This document shows, piece by piece, positions 9,248 to 19,100 of a stretch of DNA of 64,000 bases. How positions within the stretch are numbered: position 1 is the stretch's first letter; every line of letters starts with the position of its first letter. Source of the stretch: Caballeronia mineralivorans PML1(12) (GTDB taxonomy: Bacteria; Pseudomonadota; Gammaproteobacteria; Burkholderiales; Burkholderiaceae); contig NZ_AEJF01000010.1 of assembly GCF_001028175.1 (NCBI RefSeq), positions 39,914 through 103,913 of the forward strand, written 5' to 3'. Below the pieces are notes generated by a model, which saw only the letters and a list, made by a program, of their open reading frames with translations, made no database searches and was not told the DNA's origin. Both the position numbers and the translations under genes were made by a program.

Positions 9248-10429
9248 TCAAATTCCTTCAGTCCCATCAGCGGCGGCGCCGCGCCCGTTCGGTGCTCTGA
9301 GAGCGTCCCTCGCTAACCATTCCCGTGCCCAACGTGAACACGGCTCTTCAATGCGCCGTGCGGTAAACCGCGCACCTGCATAAGCCACGACGGTCGCCAC
9401 CACCATCGACACGGCAAAAACCAGGACGCCGTGATACTCGGCAAAATCATCGACGGCATCGATCCTGACCACGGCCCGCACGCCGAGAATCGCGATGAAG
9501 TGCCAGACATAAATGCCGAAGCTATAGCGCCCCAGCATCACCAGCGCGGGCGCCTGCAACGTGCGCGTAGCTATGCGCGTCAACGGCAGCATCAGCGCGG
9601 CAGTCGCCGCCGCCGCGAACGTCGGCGCAACACCGTGAGCCATCCCGCGCCCGGTACCGGCCAGGAATAGCGCGGCAACCATGACCAGTCCACCCGCCAC
9701 GAGCCATCGGCACGCACGCAATGGCAACACCCTGTCGCCGATTAAATAATCCTTCGCCAAATGCCACGTCCAGAACCCGACGATAAAACACGGCAACTGC
9801 ATCGGCGGCCAGAAATAGAAATACTCGTTGTTCACTACGCGGCATGCAGGTCCGCCATCGCAAGCGCCAAAATGCCAGCACGACACCGCGAACAACGCGC
9901 TCAGTATCGACACGACAATCAGGCCCCGCGTCGTCCGGCAAATGAACACCAGCGCCGGCGCGATCATGTAGAAAAACATCTCGACGCCAATGGACCAGCC
10001 GCCCGGCACGACACTGTCGATCGCCGACGGAACCCACGCATGGATGAAGATGAGGTTGCAGATGACATCGGAGAAATCGTGCGGCATCTGCATGTGGCCA
10101 TGCACAAGGCGAACCGCGTAATCGACGGCCGTGTAACCGATGATCGCCAGGTAATAAAGCGGCGCGATCCGCGCAAAACGCTTCACATAAAAATTGCGCA
10201 AGACCTCGCGCGTACCGCTTAACCGCTGTACATCATGCTCAAGCGAAGCGGAAATCGTAATCGCGCTGATCACGAAGAAACACTGCACGCCGTACTGACC
10301 AAGATTGGCAAGCGTATCGAGCCACACCGGACTTGTCACCATCCACGGCGCAAGGTGAACCGCAATCACACCGATCACGGCAAGCGTGCGGCCCACATCG
10401 AGCGCGGCGATGCGCGCAGCCGCCGTCAT
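9248..10429 (-). CDS. Membrane acyltransferase (acyltransferase-3 family)
   Basis: A 393-residue polytopic protein with about ten hydrophobic segments. RIAALDVGRTLAVIGVIAVHLAPW near the N-terminus carries the conserved R and H of the family, and QYGVQCFFVISAITIS corresponds to the second motif. Such enzymes O-acetylate or succinylate sugars on surface polysaccharides. GAAGG 7 bases before the ATG at 10429 supports this start over the longer frame from 10519. A second acyltransferase of the same family lies upstream in the same direction, so the polymer may carry two acyl decorations. Confidence 0.88.
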   Translation of the reverse strand: MTAAARIAALDVGRTLAVIGVIAVHLAPWMVTSPVWLDTLANLGQYGVQCFFVISAITISASLEHDVQRLSGTREVLRNFYVKRFARIAPLYYLAIIGYTAVDYAVRLVHGHMQMPHDFSDVICNLIFIHAWVPSAIDSVVPGGWSIGVEMFFYMIAPALVFICRTTRGLIVVSILSALFAVSCWHFGACDGGPACRVVNNEYFYFWPPMQLPCFIVGFWTWHLAKDYLIGDRVLPLRACRWLVAGGLVMVAALFLAGTGRGMAHGVAPTFAAAATAALMLPLTRIATRTLQAPALVMLGRYSFGIYVWHFIAILGVRAVVRIDAVDDFAEYHGVLVFAVSMVVATVVAYAGARFTARRIEEPCSRWAREWLARDALRAPNGRGAAADGTEGI

Positions 10430-10569
10430 CGGCAAACCTTCGGGTCGTCGATCAGTGACCGGTAATCGTGTTTGACGCGACAGTAATGAAGTGCTTCCAT
10501 GGTCGTTCCCAGACAACAAGTTGGCACGGCTTGGGCAAGCGCCCGAACAATTCGGTCAATCAAGGGGAG

Positions 10570-10595
10570 AAACCGCGCTTAGGCAAACGCGGTTT
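10570..10595 (-). terminator. Hairpin between the two acyltransferase genes
   Basis: A perfect 8-bp stem (AAACCGCG with CGCGGTTT) and a 10-base loop, 12 bases after the stop of the upstream acyltransferase on the minus strand. The T-tract is short, so termination is probably partial. Confidence 0.45.
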
Positions 10596-10607
10596 CAACA
10601 GACGCGC

Positions 10608-11753
10608 TCAGGAGACGTGCGTGCTCACCACAGGCACTTCCATTTCGCCTTTGCGCTTGGCTGGGAACAATGCGTCACGAATCTTGAGGAACGGGAATTC
10701 GATTGCACGCGTGGTCACGTAGCCGATCACGATCGCGATGCAAAGCTGCGCGCTCAGCACGAGCGCCCAGGCAGCAAGCGACGGAACGTGCATGGCAGCC
10801 ATCTTGCGGATCATGATGTCGGCGGGCGCGAGCGCCAGCGAATGCCACAGATAGATGCCGTACGAATACACCCCGATCCACGCTACCGCACGATACGCGA
10901 TCGAATCGCGGATAGCCCCCGAGTATTCGACCGCGAGCACGATCGCGGCCGTAAAGCCGATAGCCTGGATCGTGTAGCCAATACTTTCATCCAGCGCGAT
11001 GTGCGGCGTAGCCAGCACAAGCCACGCAATCAGGCCGGCCACCATGCTTAGCAGCAGCCATTTCTGACTGGCGAATTTCTTGTAGACCTCAGGTTTCATC
11101 CAGTAGAACGCGGCGAGGATCACGCCGAACAGCAGGCTGTCGATGCGATACTGTGTCTGGAAGAACGCGGCATCCAGATCGCCGTTCGACACCACTGCGC
11201 AACGCGCGAGCAGCACGATGCCGCACAGCCCGAGCAAGGTCGCGATGATCGCATTCGCCCCCACCTTGAAGCGCACGAAAAGCAGCAGCAGTGCGGGCAG
11301 GAACAGATAGAAATGTTCCTCAACCGCCAGGCTCCAGGTCTGATTGATCGACGAGCCCAGGTAGTTCTGCAAGTGCGTCAGGTTCTGGAACAGGAAGGTG
11401 TCGGTGGGATGGCGGCCGGCGAACACATGGAACAGGATCAGCACGTAATACGCGGGCCAGATCTTGAAGATGCGTCGAATGATGAAGCGCCGTGCATCGA
11501 TACGTCCTGCTTCCGAATATTGCTTCAGCAGCAGCCCGCCCACGAGAAAACCGCTCAGCGTAAAGAACAGGTTGACGCCCTCGCGGCCAAAGCTTTTCAA
11601 GGGATATTCGATCCAGCTGACAAACGAATAACCTGTCTTGACCGAGTGAAAGTGAAAACCCATTACGGCGATGATCGCAATGCCCCGCACGAAGTCGAGC
11701 TCGATCGTCCGGTTCGATGTTTGTTGTGTTCGTGGTGTGCCGAACAAGCCCAT
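10608..11753 (-). CDS. Membrane acyltransferase (acyltransferase-3 family), second copy
   Basis: A 381-residue polytopic membrane protein. IELDFVRGIAIIAVMGFHFHSV holds the R and H motif, GREGVNLFFTLSGFLVGGLLL the second motif, and SWSLAVEEHFYLFLPAL-like sequence (TWSLAVEEHFYL) the third. It is expected to transfer an acyl group from a cytoplasmic donor to a polysaccharide repeat. A strong ribosome site (AAGGGGG) precedes the ATG. It has diverged from its neighbour at 9248, so the two are old paralogues rather than a recent duplication. Confidence 0.9.
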   Translation of the reverse strand: MGLFGTPRTQQTSNRTIELDFVRGIAIIAVMGFHFHSVKTGYSFVSWIEYPLKSFGREGVNLFFTLSGFLVGGLLLKQYSEAGRIDARRFIIRRIFKIWPAYYVLILFHVFAGRHPTDTFLFQNLTHLQNYLGSSINQTWSLAVEEHFYLFLPALLLLFVRFKVGANAIIATLLGLCGIVLLARCAVVSNGDLDAAFFQTQYRIDSLLFGVILAAFYWMKPEVYKKFASQKWLLLSMVAGLIAWLVLATPHIALDESIGYTIQAIGFTAAIVLAVEYSGAIRDSIAYRAVAWIGVYSYGIYLWHSLALAPADIMIRKMAAMHVPSLAAWALVLSAQLCIAIVIGYVTTRAIEFPFLKIRDALFPAKRKGEMEVPVVSTHVS

Positions 11754-12488
11754 GGTATTTCCCCCTTTGCGGTGGCGCGTGCGCCTCGCGTCTCCGACCT
11801 GTCTTCGGTATTTTTTCCTGACTCTCCAGGCGAAATCCGCCGCCGGTTCAATCTTGACTGGCAGTCCCTGAATCTTCGTCTGAGCACTCCGGTTTCATCC
11901 GCCAACATCACGCCGTTCACGGACAGGCACTGCGGGCTGTCGCACGCAAGCGACGCCTCGGGTGCTTGCCGCGCGTTGCGCTGCGGCAATCACCCGACCC
12001 TCGAAATCCCTGGCAGAAAGGGGTTTTGCCGGGCGTCGAGTGCGGCGCCGCGCACGCGGCGGCCCGTCGATTCAAGACGAAGACTAGTGCTTAACCGCCT
12101 CCTCCGATGCAGCCGATTCGGCCACTGCTATATTCCGAGCAACCAGTCAGCAGCCTCGGGGAAAGCGCTGACCATCGAACACAGGCAGCGCGTTTTTGGT
12201 CTGCGCTGTGCCGCGGGAAGCGTTGGTCAGTTGCCGGTTGCCGGAATGATTTATGCGGCGCTGTGATGCCATCTGGATCCTTCGCTTGACTCACGTCGGA
12301 CGTCAAGCCGCCGACAGGTATCGAAGGCGCTATGCGATCCATGCAACGGAAGGAATGCCTCCGGCAAGGCATGCTCAGGAAAACGATTGAGCAAACGATG
12401 CCTGGATCCTTATCAGGTCCCATGCGGCGCCGAACTTCGAAATGTCCGCAGCCAAGACTCAAACCTGAGAGTTGAAGAGAGACAAGCC
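11754..12488. other. Intergenic region between acyltransferase and polymerase genes
   Basis: About 735 bases between divergent genes. Only short, mutually overlapping open frames are present and none resembles a known protein. Promoters for both flanking genes should lie here, but none stands out. Confidence 0.5.
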
Positions 12489-13952
12489 ATGCGCAACAAA
12501 TACACGACCTTATGGATCTGGCTGCTTCTATGCCCTCTCGCGCTGGATTACAAGGCGGGCCTGGACGACGGCAGCCACGTAATGCAGGTCGTCATGACAC
12601 TGCCGGTGCTCGGCGCCGGAGCGATCCTCTGGCTCATCGCGCCGAGCTTCACGCGCCGCTCCCGGTTTCGTTCGATCATCACCGCCGCGGTCATCGCGAC
12701 GGTGGTCGGCAGCGTCGTGGCGCAGCTCATGCAAGGCAATGACTTCGGCAACTACCTGCGCACGCTGCTGCCCTTCGGGCTGTTCCTGCTCGGCTACCTG
12801 GCCGCGTGCCGGCCGTGGCAAGCCGATCGGCTCGAGCAGTTCGAAAAGGCGTTGTTCTGGTCGATGGTCATCTCGCTCGTCTTCAGTTTCGTCTACGGCA
12901 TGACGACCAGCGGCGGGCCGCTCGAAGACGTGCGTTACCGGATCGTATCGGTGACCTTCCTTGGCTTGCAGGGCGTCATCCTGCATCAGTTCGTGGTGGC
13001 CAAACGCATCACCAAGGTTACGCTCGCGATCTTCCTCGGCACTATCCTGATCGAGCTGCTGAGCGTGACGCGCAGCTTGCTGGTGGGTTCGGTCGTGCTG
13101 TTCATCTTCGCTACGTGGTTGTCGGCGCCGTCGGCGCGGCATCTGGTCAAGGCAGGCATGCGCGCGGTGTTCACCGGCTTGCTGATCGTCGCGATGGTGG
13201 CCGGCGCGGCCTCGTTTTTCCCCGATGTTGCCGGGCACTGGACGCAGCGAATCTACGCGTCGAAGGAAACGACTTCGGGCATGGACCCGACCACCATCAC
13301 GCGCCTTGCCGAGATGAAGGATCAATACGATCAGGTCACGTCCACGCCGTCCGCGTTGCTCGCCGGCAAGGGCTATGGCGCGATATATCACTATTCGCCC
13401 GACTATCTGCCCGACCTTGCCGGACAAATCTCCAAGAAGGACTTCTACGCAATCCGGGAATTCGCCGCCGGCCACAACTTCTGGGTGTACCAGTTCTTTG
13501 CGGGCGGTTTGTTATTCGGTCTCTGGATGCCGCTTGCAGTACTGCTTGCCCTAGGTCTTGGCGGAGTCGCGTATCGCGTATGGCGGCGGCGCGTGCCCGA
13601 CCTGCTGTACCTGCCCGTGATGGGGCGTTCGCTGCTGTTGCTCGCGGGCTTGCCGGCGACGTCGATCGGCGGCAATCCGCTCGGTCCGCGTTACTCCGGT
13701 CTCGTGTTCGGTGTCGCGCTCGGCCTGCTGGTCGCGACTTATACGCGCCTCTCATACGCCATGCAGGTACGCGAAGCACAGCGTGTCGCGCAACAAGGCA
13801 TGCCGAAGAAACGCCGGCCGGGAACGCCCCCGCCGTCACCGTCACCGGCCGGGGCACCTGTCGCCATGCCGATGCCCGTGTCCACACGCGCGCCGACGCT
13901 GAACGAAGGCCGCAACACCACGGACACGCTGTCGCGCTTTACGTCGGCATAG
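12489..13952 (+). CDS. O-antigen ligase/polymerase-like membrane protein (Wzy-like)
   Basis: A 487-residue polytopic protein with 10-12 hydrophobic segments and a large periplasmic loop around residues 230-330. The overall design and the conserved region GKGYGAIYHYSPDY, followed by the EFAAGHNFWVYQFFAGG segment before a late helix pair, match the Wzy/WaaL superfamily. It should join EPS repeat units in the periplasm. The C-terminal 45 residues are a proline-rich cytoplasmic tail. The ATG at 12489 lies just before the first helix and follows GAAGAGAG; the longer frame from 12387 is rejected. Next downstream is a glycosyltransferase. Confidence 0.8.
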   Translation: MRNKYTTLWIWLLLCPLALDYKAGLDDGSHVMQVVMTLPVLGAGAILWLIAPSFTRRSRFRSIITAAVIATVVGSVVAQLMQGNDFGNYLRTLLPFGLFLLGYLAACRPWQADRLEQFEKALFWSMVISLVFSFVYGMTTSGGPLEDVRYRIVSVTFLGLQGVILHQFVVAKRITKVTLAIFLGTILIELLSVTRSLLVGSVVLFIFATWLSAPSARHLVKAGMRAVFTGLLIVAMVAGAASFFPDVAGHWTQRIYASKETTSGMDPTTITRLAEMKDQYDQVTSTPSALLAGKGYGAIYHYSPDYLPDLAGQISKKDFYAIREFAAGHNFWVYQFFAGGLLFGLWMPLAVLLALGLGGVAYRVWRRRVPDLLYLPVMGRSLLLLAGLPATSIGGNPLGPRYSGLVFGVALGLLVATYTRLSYAMQVREAQRVAQQGMPKKRRPGTPPPSPSPAGAPVAMPMPVSTRAPTLNEGRNTTDTLSRFTSA

Positions 13953-13958
13953 GGATAA

Positions 13959-13976
13959 AGCCGGCCTTGGCCGGCT
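13959..13976. other. Near-perfect GC hairpin between polymerase and glycosyltransferase genes
   Basis: An 8-bp inverted repeat (AGCCGGCC and GGCCGGCT) around two T, 6 bases after the polymerase stop. No U-tract follows, so it may stabilise the upstream message or attenuate downstream translation. Confidence 0.45.
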
Positions 13977-14032
13977 GGCGATCTATACCGATGCACATCG
14001 ATCCACCGGTCAATCATCAAGCGGCGCCTGCA

Positions 14033-15226
14033 ATGAAGATCCTGCATCTGTTATCGACTATCGACCCGCGCGCGGGCGGTCCGACTGAAGGCGTCCGACA
14101 AAGCGGCGTCGACATGACGTCGATGGGTCACGAAGTGGAAGTCGTCACGCTCGACGACCCGGCCGCGCCCTGGCTCGCCGCGTTCCCGCTGACCGTGCAT
14201 GCGCTCGGGCCGTCGCGTGGCAACTATGGCCTGACGCCGCACCTTGTGCCCTGGCTTAAAAGCCACGCTACGCGGTTCGACGCAGTGATCGTCAACGGCC
14301 TGTGGCAGTACCACAGCTACGGCGCGTGGAAGGCGCTGCGCGAGCTGGACGTGCCTTACTACGTGTTCCCGCACGGCATGCTCGATCCGTGGTTCAGGCG
14401 CACCTATCCGCTCAAGCATCTGAAAAAATCGCTGTACTGGCCGTGGGCGGAATATCGCGTGTTGCGCGATGCTCGGCGCGTGCTGTTCACCGCCGAGGAA
14501 GAGCGTGTGCTCGCGCGGCAATCGTTCCGGCTTTATAGGGCGAATGAGGAAGTGGTGGCCTTCGGCACCAATCCGCCGCCGGCGTTTTCTGCGCCGGTAC
14601 GCGATGCTTTTCTCGCGGCTTATCCTGGGCTCGATGGCAAACGCCTGCTCCTGTTCCTTGGCCGCATCCATGAGAAAAAGGGCTGCGATCTGCTGGTCAA
14701 GGCGTTCGCCGAGATCCGCGATATCGATCCGTCGGCACACCTCGTGATGGCGGGTCCGGACAGCGGCGAATGGACTCCCACGCTGCAAAGGCTTGCCGGT
14801 GAACTGGGTATCGCCGATCGCATCACGTGGACCGGCATGCTGCTCGGCGATATGAAGTGGGGTGCCTTCCAGGCAAGCGATGCGTTCATCCTGCCGTCGC
14901 ATCAGGAGAACTTCGGCATTGCGGTAGCTGAAGCGCTGGGCTGCGGCCTGCCTGCGCTGATCTCGGACAAAGTGAACATCTGGCGCGAAGTGGAAGCGGA
15001 CGGTGCGGGGTTCGTCGCATCGGATACGGTGGCCGGGACGGTGGCGAGCCTCAGGCACTGGCTTGAACTGGAACCCTCGCTGGCTGCGGCGATGCGCACG
15101 CAGGCCAGGCAGACTTTTCATCGACGCTTCACGGTTGAGGCCATGTCGAAGGATTTGCTGCGGGTGTTGCAAGCGGGGGCGAGAGAAGGCGGCGGAACGG
15201 TTGAGAAGCGCCCATTAACCGCGTAA
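14033..15226 (+). CDS. Glycosyltransferase, family 4 (GT-B)
   Basis: A 397-residue glycosyltransferase. MKILHLLSTIDPRAGGPTEG is a typical acceptor-domain start with a glycine-rich loop. LLLFLGRIHEKKGCDLLVKAF starts the donor domain, and PSHQENFGIAVAEALGCGLP holds the E-x7-E motif that contacts the nucleotide sugar. An alternative start 14 codons earlier (13991) cannot be excluded, and neither has a strong ribosome site. It follows the Wzy-like gene by 80 bases on the same strand and is likely to build the same polymer. The gene end overlaps a decayed minus-strand gene by 12 bases. Confidence 0.9.
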   Translation: MKILHLLSTIDPRAGGPTEGVRQSGVDMTSMGHEVEVVTLDDPAAPWLAAFPLTVHALGPSRGNYGLTPHLVPWLKSHATRFDAVIVNGLWQYHSYGAWKALRELDVPYYVFPHGMLDPWFRRTYPLKHLKKSLYWPWAEYRVLRDARRVLFTAEEERVLARQSFRLYRANEEVVAFGTNPPPAFSAPVRDAFLAAYPGLDGKRLLLFLGRIHEKKGCDLLVKAFAEIRDIDPSAHLVMAGPDSGEWTPTLQRLAGELGIADRITWTGMLLGDMKWGAFQASDAFILPSHQENFGIAVAEALGCGLPALISDKVNIWREVEADGAGFVASDTVAGTVASLRHWLELEPSLAAAMRTQARQTFHRRFTVEAMSKDLLRVLQAGAREGGGTVEKRPLTA

Positions 15227-15627
15227 GGGGGTCGCTCGCAGAAGCGCCGTATCTCGCCGCGGGTCGGCCAGCCGGACAGGATGAGCTCGCTTGACGTCTG
15301 CGTGCTTGTACTCGAGCAGATAGCGCGCGACTTCGTCGGAGTTGGCCATCATCGCTTCGAGTTCGGCCAGCGCCTCGTCGCGGATGTCGCGGGCCAGCAC
15401 GTGCATGCGCACACCGACGCTGCGCCCCGCGCGTGACATCGACTGACTCGCCTGCGTGATGCCTGCAGGAGCATCGCCGTAGCGCTGCCAGCAATCGCTC
15501 CATTCGATGGCGCATCGATAGACAAGTTCTCGTCACTTGTCTCAATCGGAAAATACCGCGCGACCGCCACGACGTACTCACCACCGTCGGGCAATTGCAA
15601 CGGGATCCATCCAATTTCGGTTGCCAA
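15215..15627 (-). pseudogene. Frameshifted remnant of an unknown gene
   Basis: Two minus-strand frames read like one broken protein. The first (from 15627) gives MATEIGWIPLQLPDGGEY and ends ETSDENLSIDAP. A one-base shift near 15500 then leads to EWSDCWQRYGDAP and MHVLARDIRDEALAELEAMM, ending YLLEYKHADVKR. Both parts have protein-like composition, while the continuation of each alone does not. The family is not recognised. It lies where the EPS genes stop and unrelated genes begin, which would fit an old insertion boundary. Confidence 0.4.
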
Positions 15628-15658
15628 CGAAGTGCGTCACGACGCCGAATAATCGTAA

Positions 15659-15703
15659 CTGGCCGAACCCGGACCGATGTCGAACTTCCGTAGACGACCC
15701 ATT
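15659..15703. repeat. Dispersed degenerate repeat, copy 1
   Basis: CTGGCCGAACCCGGA (15659-15673), CGAACTTCCGTA (15681-15692) and CGACCCATT (15695-15703) recur in the same order at 59122-59201. A weaker copy of the first block is near 63260. All copies lie in decayed intergenic DNA. Confidence 0.6.
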
Positions 15704-15896
15704 AGGGGCCTCTTGATCGCACGCGACCCGAATGGCAGCTACCGAGGGTGGAAAAGTCATTCATTCTTCATGGCCGCCAAGTCGCACTCGGCCTAACGCG
15801 TCGTTTACATTCGCACGGCTCTGCCACGGCGGCATTACCGTAGCGATTCAATCTGAAAATCCGGTCGGGTGGACTACATCGAAAGTCTTCCAAGCG

Positions 15897-16748
15897 TTAC
15901 TTCGAAGGCAGTTGAGGGGGCTGGCTTGACGAGGCAGGCGCGCTCACAGCCCAATCGAGCGCGGCATCGAACAGCGTGGTTCCGTCAGCGCTCAGTTTTT
16001 CGAACGTCCGATTGCCGAGAAACACCGCAACTCGACGAGCAGGTGCGATGAAGTCGTAGTCCATCGTAGCGCCCTTCTCATAAGCGAACAGTACCGCCTC
16101 GTTCGGCTCACCGGGTACAGTCGCAATCACGGTCGCGCCGGGGGCGGCCTTACCCCAGCCCATTTCACCGTCACGAGGATACACCCACCTTTTGCCTGCG
16201 GGAACGCCGCCAGCGAGCGGACTCGGCGCGTTGACGACGTTGATGTAGTGCTCCTTCTCTAGCGTGCCGAAGTCCTCGCCCTTTTTTTGCCCCGTGAATC
16301 GCAATGAGTCGAAAAGGTCGGACTCCCAGGTCAGCAACGGCAGCGGGACATCCCGAAAGGAAGTGCCAACCATGTCTCGCGCGCTGACAACCGACGAGAT
16401 GATCACCAAGTCCTGACCTGCCGCCGCGCTTACCGGGCTGGTCTGGTCGACCATCGTGACGACCATTCCGCGTTCCTCGAGATGGGCGCGGACTTTGTCG
16501 TCTTCCTCCCGATCACGGTGTTTAAGGCGCGTCACATACAGCACCTTCTTGTGATCCGTGACTGGTCGGCTTACCGAGTCGACTGGCACTTTCTGCGCCA
16601 GGGCGCACCCGGTTAATTGAACGAAGACCACTGCGGTCATCGCAACTGTACTGATCGCCTTGCGACGCCCGGGCACGAACAACTCGCCGCGCCGCGTGGC
16701 TTCCGAATAAGCAACTTGGGCGCGTCTAAAAATCGACAAGATAGACAT
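15897..16748 (-). CDS. Predicted lipoprotein with a ThuA/amidotransferase-like fold, partner of TonB receptor
   Basis: A 283-residue protein. After a basic N-terminus (GRRK near residue 28) a hydrophobic stretch ends in QLTGC, a lipobox with Cys48. The mature part begins a beta-alpha pattern, KKVLYVTRLKHRDREEDDKV, and has LVIISSVVSARDMVG and PLLTWESDLFDSL. This resembles the glutamine-amidotransferase-like fold of ThuA-type proteins, but no enzyme activity is known. An AGGGAAG ribosome site 8 bases before the ATG at 16748 supports the start. It begins 44 bases after the TonB receptor stop, so both are probably one transcript, perhaps for iron or carbohydrate uptake. Confidence 0.7.
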   Translation of the reverse strand: MSILSIFRRAQVAYSEATRRGELFVPGRRKAISTVAMTAVVFVQLTGCALAQKVPVDSVSRPVTDHKKVLYVTRLKHRDREEDDKVRAHLEERGMVVTMVDQTSPVSAAAGQDLVIISSVVSARDMVGTSFRDVPLPLLTWESDLFDSLRFTGQKKGEDFGTLEKEHYINVVNAPSPLAGGVPAGKRWVYPRDGEMGWGKAAPGATVIATVPGEPNEAVLFAYEKGATMDYDFIAPARRVAVFLGNRTFEKLSADGTTLFDAALDWAVSAPASSSQPPQLPSK

Positions 16749-16792
16749 CAGATTCACTTCCCTGTTCAGGTTCGGCGTTGAGCCGATACAAA

Positions 16793-19027
16793 TTAAAAAT
16801 CGAAGGTCGACGTGAGCGAAACCGTCCGTTCCAGCCCGATGCCCAATTGGCTCGATCCCGCCGATGCCCAATAGTGCTTATTGAAGGCGTTCTCCACATT
16901 CAGTTGGAACGTCGCGGCTTTGCCGAAAATGCGCGTCGCGTAGCGGGCGCCGGCCGAAAACAGCGTGTAGCCTGGAATAGTCGCTTGGTTGGCATCGTTA
17001 ATGGGCCGCGATCCTACAAAATAGGCCCCACTATTGAGCGAGAAGCCCGCGAAGTGGGGCACGCGGTAGTTAAGGAAAATACTGCCCGTATAGCGAGGCG
17101 TGTTCTCGGGAATCTTCCCGAGCGTCGTCGGATCAGAGCTGTCGACCAAACGGGAATTGAGCCACATACCGGTAGTCACGATCGACAGATCGCGCGTGAT
17201 GTCGCCCTGGTAAGAAAACTCTAGCCCTCGATAGCGACCGGTACCGTTCAGCGCATAGACGTTATTCGCGTCGGTACTCGCCGCGGGCTGGCGAATCTGA
17301 AACAACGCGATCGACGCCAGAGAATCGTTGCTGAAACGATGACGTACGCCGAGTTCCTCTTGCTTGCTGACTGCGGCCGGCAACACCTGGTACGCATTCG
17401 ATGCCGTGGCCGGAGCGCTCCCGGCCGATTCGAGGCCTTCTATATAGCTCGCATACACGCTCGTTTGCGGCGTGATCTTATAAACCAGGCTTGCCGACGG
17501 TGAGGTGCGGTTCACGTCCTGCGTCGTTGTGAACGCTTGTGTCGCGTGGTAGTCGGAGTAGCGCAATCCCGGGGTGAATTGCAGCTCTGACGTCAGATCA
17601 ATCCGATCGAACACATACGCACCCCGGTTGTTGATGTGCTGCGCATAGAACGCTTTCGACCCCGCTGCGGTGAGTTGGGTGATGCTCACGGGAGAGTACA
17701 AATTCTGCGTCGCCGTATAGTAGTAGGTGGTGAAATCCGGCTGGAACTGCCAAGTTTCGGAGGCGCCGAACGTAACATCGTGATTGATGTTTCCTGTCTG
17801 GAACAGGCCATTCACTTCGGCACGCGCGACTTTGCTCTCGTAGAACTGGCCGTTCTGTTTGCTTCCCTGCAAACTGCCGTTGCCGGTGTTGACGTTGTAC
17901 TTTTGCAGAATCCACAACCAGCGATCGCGCTGAGTAATCGATTGCCCGACCGACACATTCGCACTCCAATTATCCGAGATTAAATAGTCTGCGCGCAGCA
18001 ACTGGCTTGTGGCGGTGGCGTTTGTTTTCTTGTCGTTGGGGACGAGCAGCGTGGAGGCATCGGGCAATTTGGGCAGCGTTATCACACCGTTGACCGCCGC
18101 GAGCGGCGTAATGCCGGCCTGTTCCACCACGCGTTCGTCGATATGTTCAAGATCGTATTTGAACGACAGACGATCGTTTGCTCGCCAGTCCAGCGCGACG
18201 CTCTCGAACTTGCGATAACCGCGGTCGCCCGTTATGGGCGTCTCGAGGTGCTCATCCATCGCATTCACGCGGATCCCGAACTGGTTGTCCGTGCCAAAGC
18301 GTCTAGCGACATCGGCATGCGCGCCGACGGAACCATTCGAGTCCACCAGCAAGGACGCGCTCGTGACCGGCGTGTTGCCAGCTCGTTTGGTGACCATGTT
18401 GACAATTCCCGCCGGGACCGCGAAACCGTAATAGAGCGCGGACGCGCCCTTCAATACCTCGACGCGATCCTTGTCCTCCATCGGCATCCAGATGTTGTTG
18501 TCGATCGGCAGCACACCGTTCAGGTAATAACTCGTGCGGTTGTCGAGGGCGATGCCGCGTATCGAGAGCTGGTCGTAGGCGATGCCGCTCAACTGTTGAC
18601 GCACGACACCCGCGACGTTGCGCAGTGCATCATAAAGCCCCGTCGCTGCCTGTGCCGTGAGCACGTCGCTGGTCACAACGTTCACCGTCGCGGGAACGTC
18701 AAGTGCATCAAGCCCGCGATACTGCCCGGTGCTCACGGTCTTCGGCGCATAGGTACTTGCCCGTTGCAGGTTGGTGCCGGTGACCGTGACGGCCTTGAGC
18801 GTACCGCCGCTTACAACGCCATCGTCTGCGGTGTCGGTCTCGGTCGAAATAGGGACGGCAGTTTCCGAGGCAGGGATCGAATCGGCGGAAAGGTTGGTCG
18901 CCGCGCCACTCGCAATCGGCCAGGCTGTGGATACCAGGACTGTTGCGGCGGAGAATGCACGTAGCAGTTCGAATTTTTTCATACCCGCTGTGGAGTAGCG
19001 TCGGCGGCGGGGGGTGACAAATTTCAT
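16793..19027 (-). CDS. TonB-dependent siderophore receptor
   Basis: A 744-residue outer-membrane receptor. A signal peptide ends near AWPIASGAA. The plug domain runs from about residue 50 to 200, with VPATVNVVTSDVLTAQ, LSIRGIALDNRTSYYLNG, and RVEVLKGASALYYGFAVPAG followed by IVNMVTKRA, all classic siderophore-receptor motifs. A 22-strand barrel follows and ends in TSTFDF with terminal Phe. No N-terminal signalling extension is seen. Start at 19027 is preferred; 18982 is possible. A Fur-like palindrome lies 74 bases upstream and a lipoprotein gene follows. The siderophore is unknown. Confidence 0.93.
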   Translation of the reverse strand: MKFVTPRRRRYSTAGMKKFELLRAFSAATVLVSTAWPIASGAATNLSADSIPASETAVPISTETDTADDGVVSGGTLKAVTVTGTNLQRASTYAPKTVSTGQYRGLDALDVPATVNVVTSDVLTAQAATGLYDALRNVAGVVRQQLSGIAYDQLSIRGIALDNRTSYYLNGVLPIDNNIWMPMEDKDRVEVLKGASALYYGFAVPAGIVNMVTKRAGNTPVTSASLLVDSNGSVGAHADVARRFGTDNQFGIRVNAMDEHLETPITGDRGYRKFESVALDWRANDRLSFKYDLEHIDERVVEQAGITPLAAVNGVITLPKLPDASTLLVPNDKKTNATATSQLLRADYLISDNWSANVSVGQSITQRDRWLWILQKYNVNTGNGSLQGSKQNGQFYESKVARAEVNGLFQTGNINHDVTFGASETWQFQPDFTTYYYTATQNLYSPVSITQLTAAGSKAFYAQHINNRGAYVFDRIDLTSELQFTPGLRYSDYHATQAFTTTQDVNRTSPSASLVYKITPQTSVYASYIEGLESAGSAPATASNAYQVLPAAVSKQEELGVRHRFSNDSLASIALFQIRQPAASTDANNVYALNGTGRYRGLEFSYQGDITRDLSIVTTGMWLNSRLVDSSDPTTLGKIPENTPRYTGSIFLNYRVPHFAGFSLNSGAYFVGSRPINDANQATIPGYTLFSAGARYATRIFGKAATFQLNVENAFNKHYWASAGSSQLGIGLERTVSLTSTFDF

Positions 19028-19100
19028 GGATCTTTCGCGCTCAATAAATAGGGCGGGAACATTCGGATTGACTTTTAAAACGCGAGCCATCTTAATTGCA

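Noticed and set aside
12806..14032. N-terminal extension of the glycosyltransferase frame across the polymerase gene
   Set aside because: The frame is open only because of base composition; the protein family starts at MKILHLL (14033).
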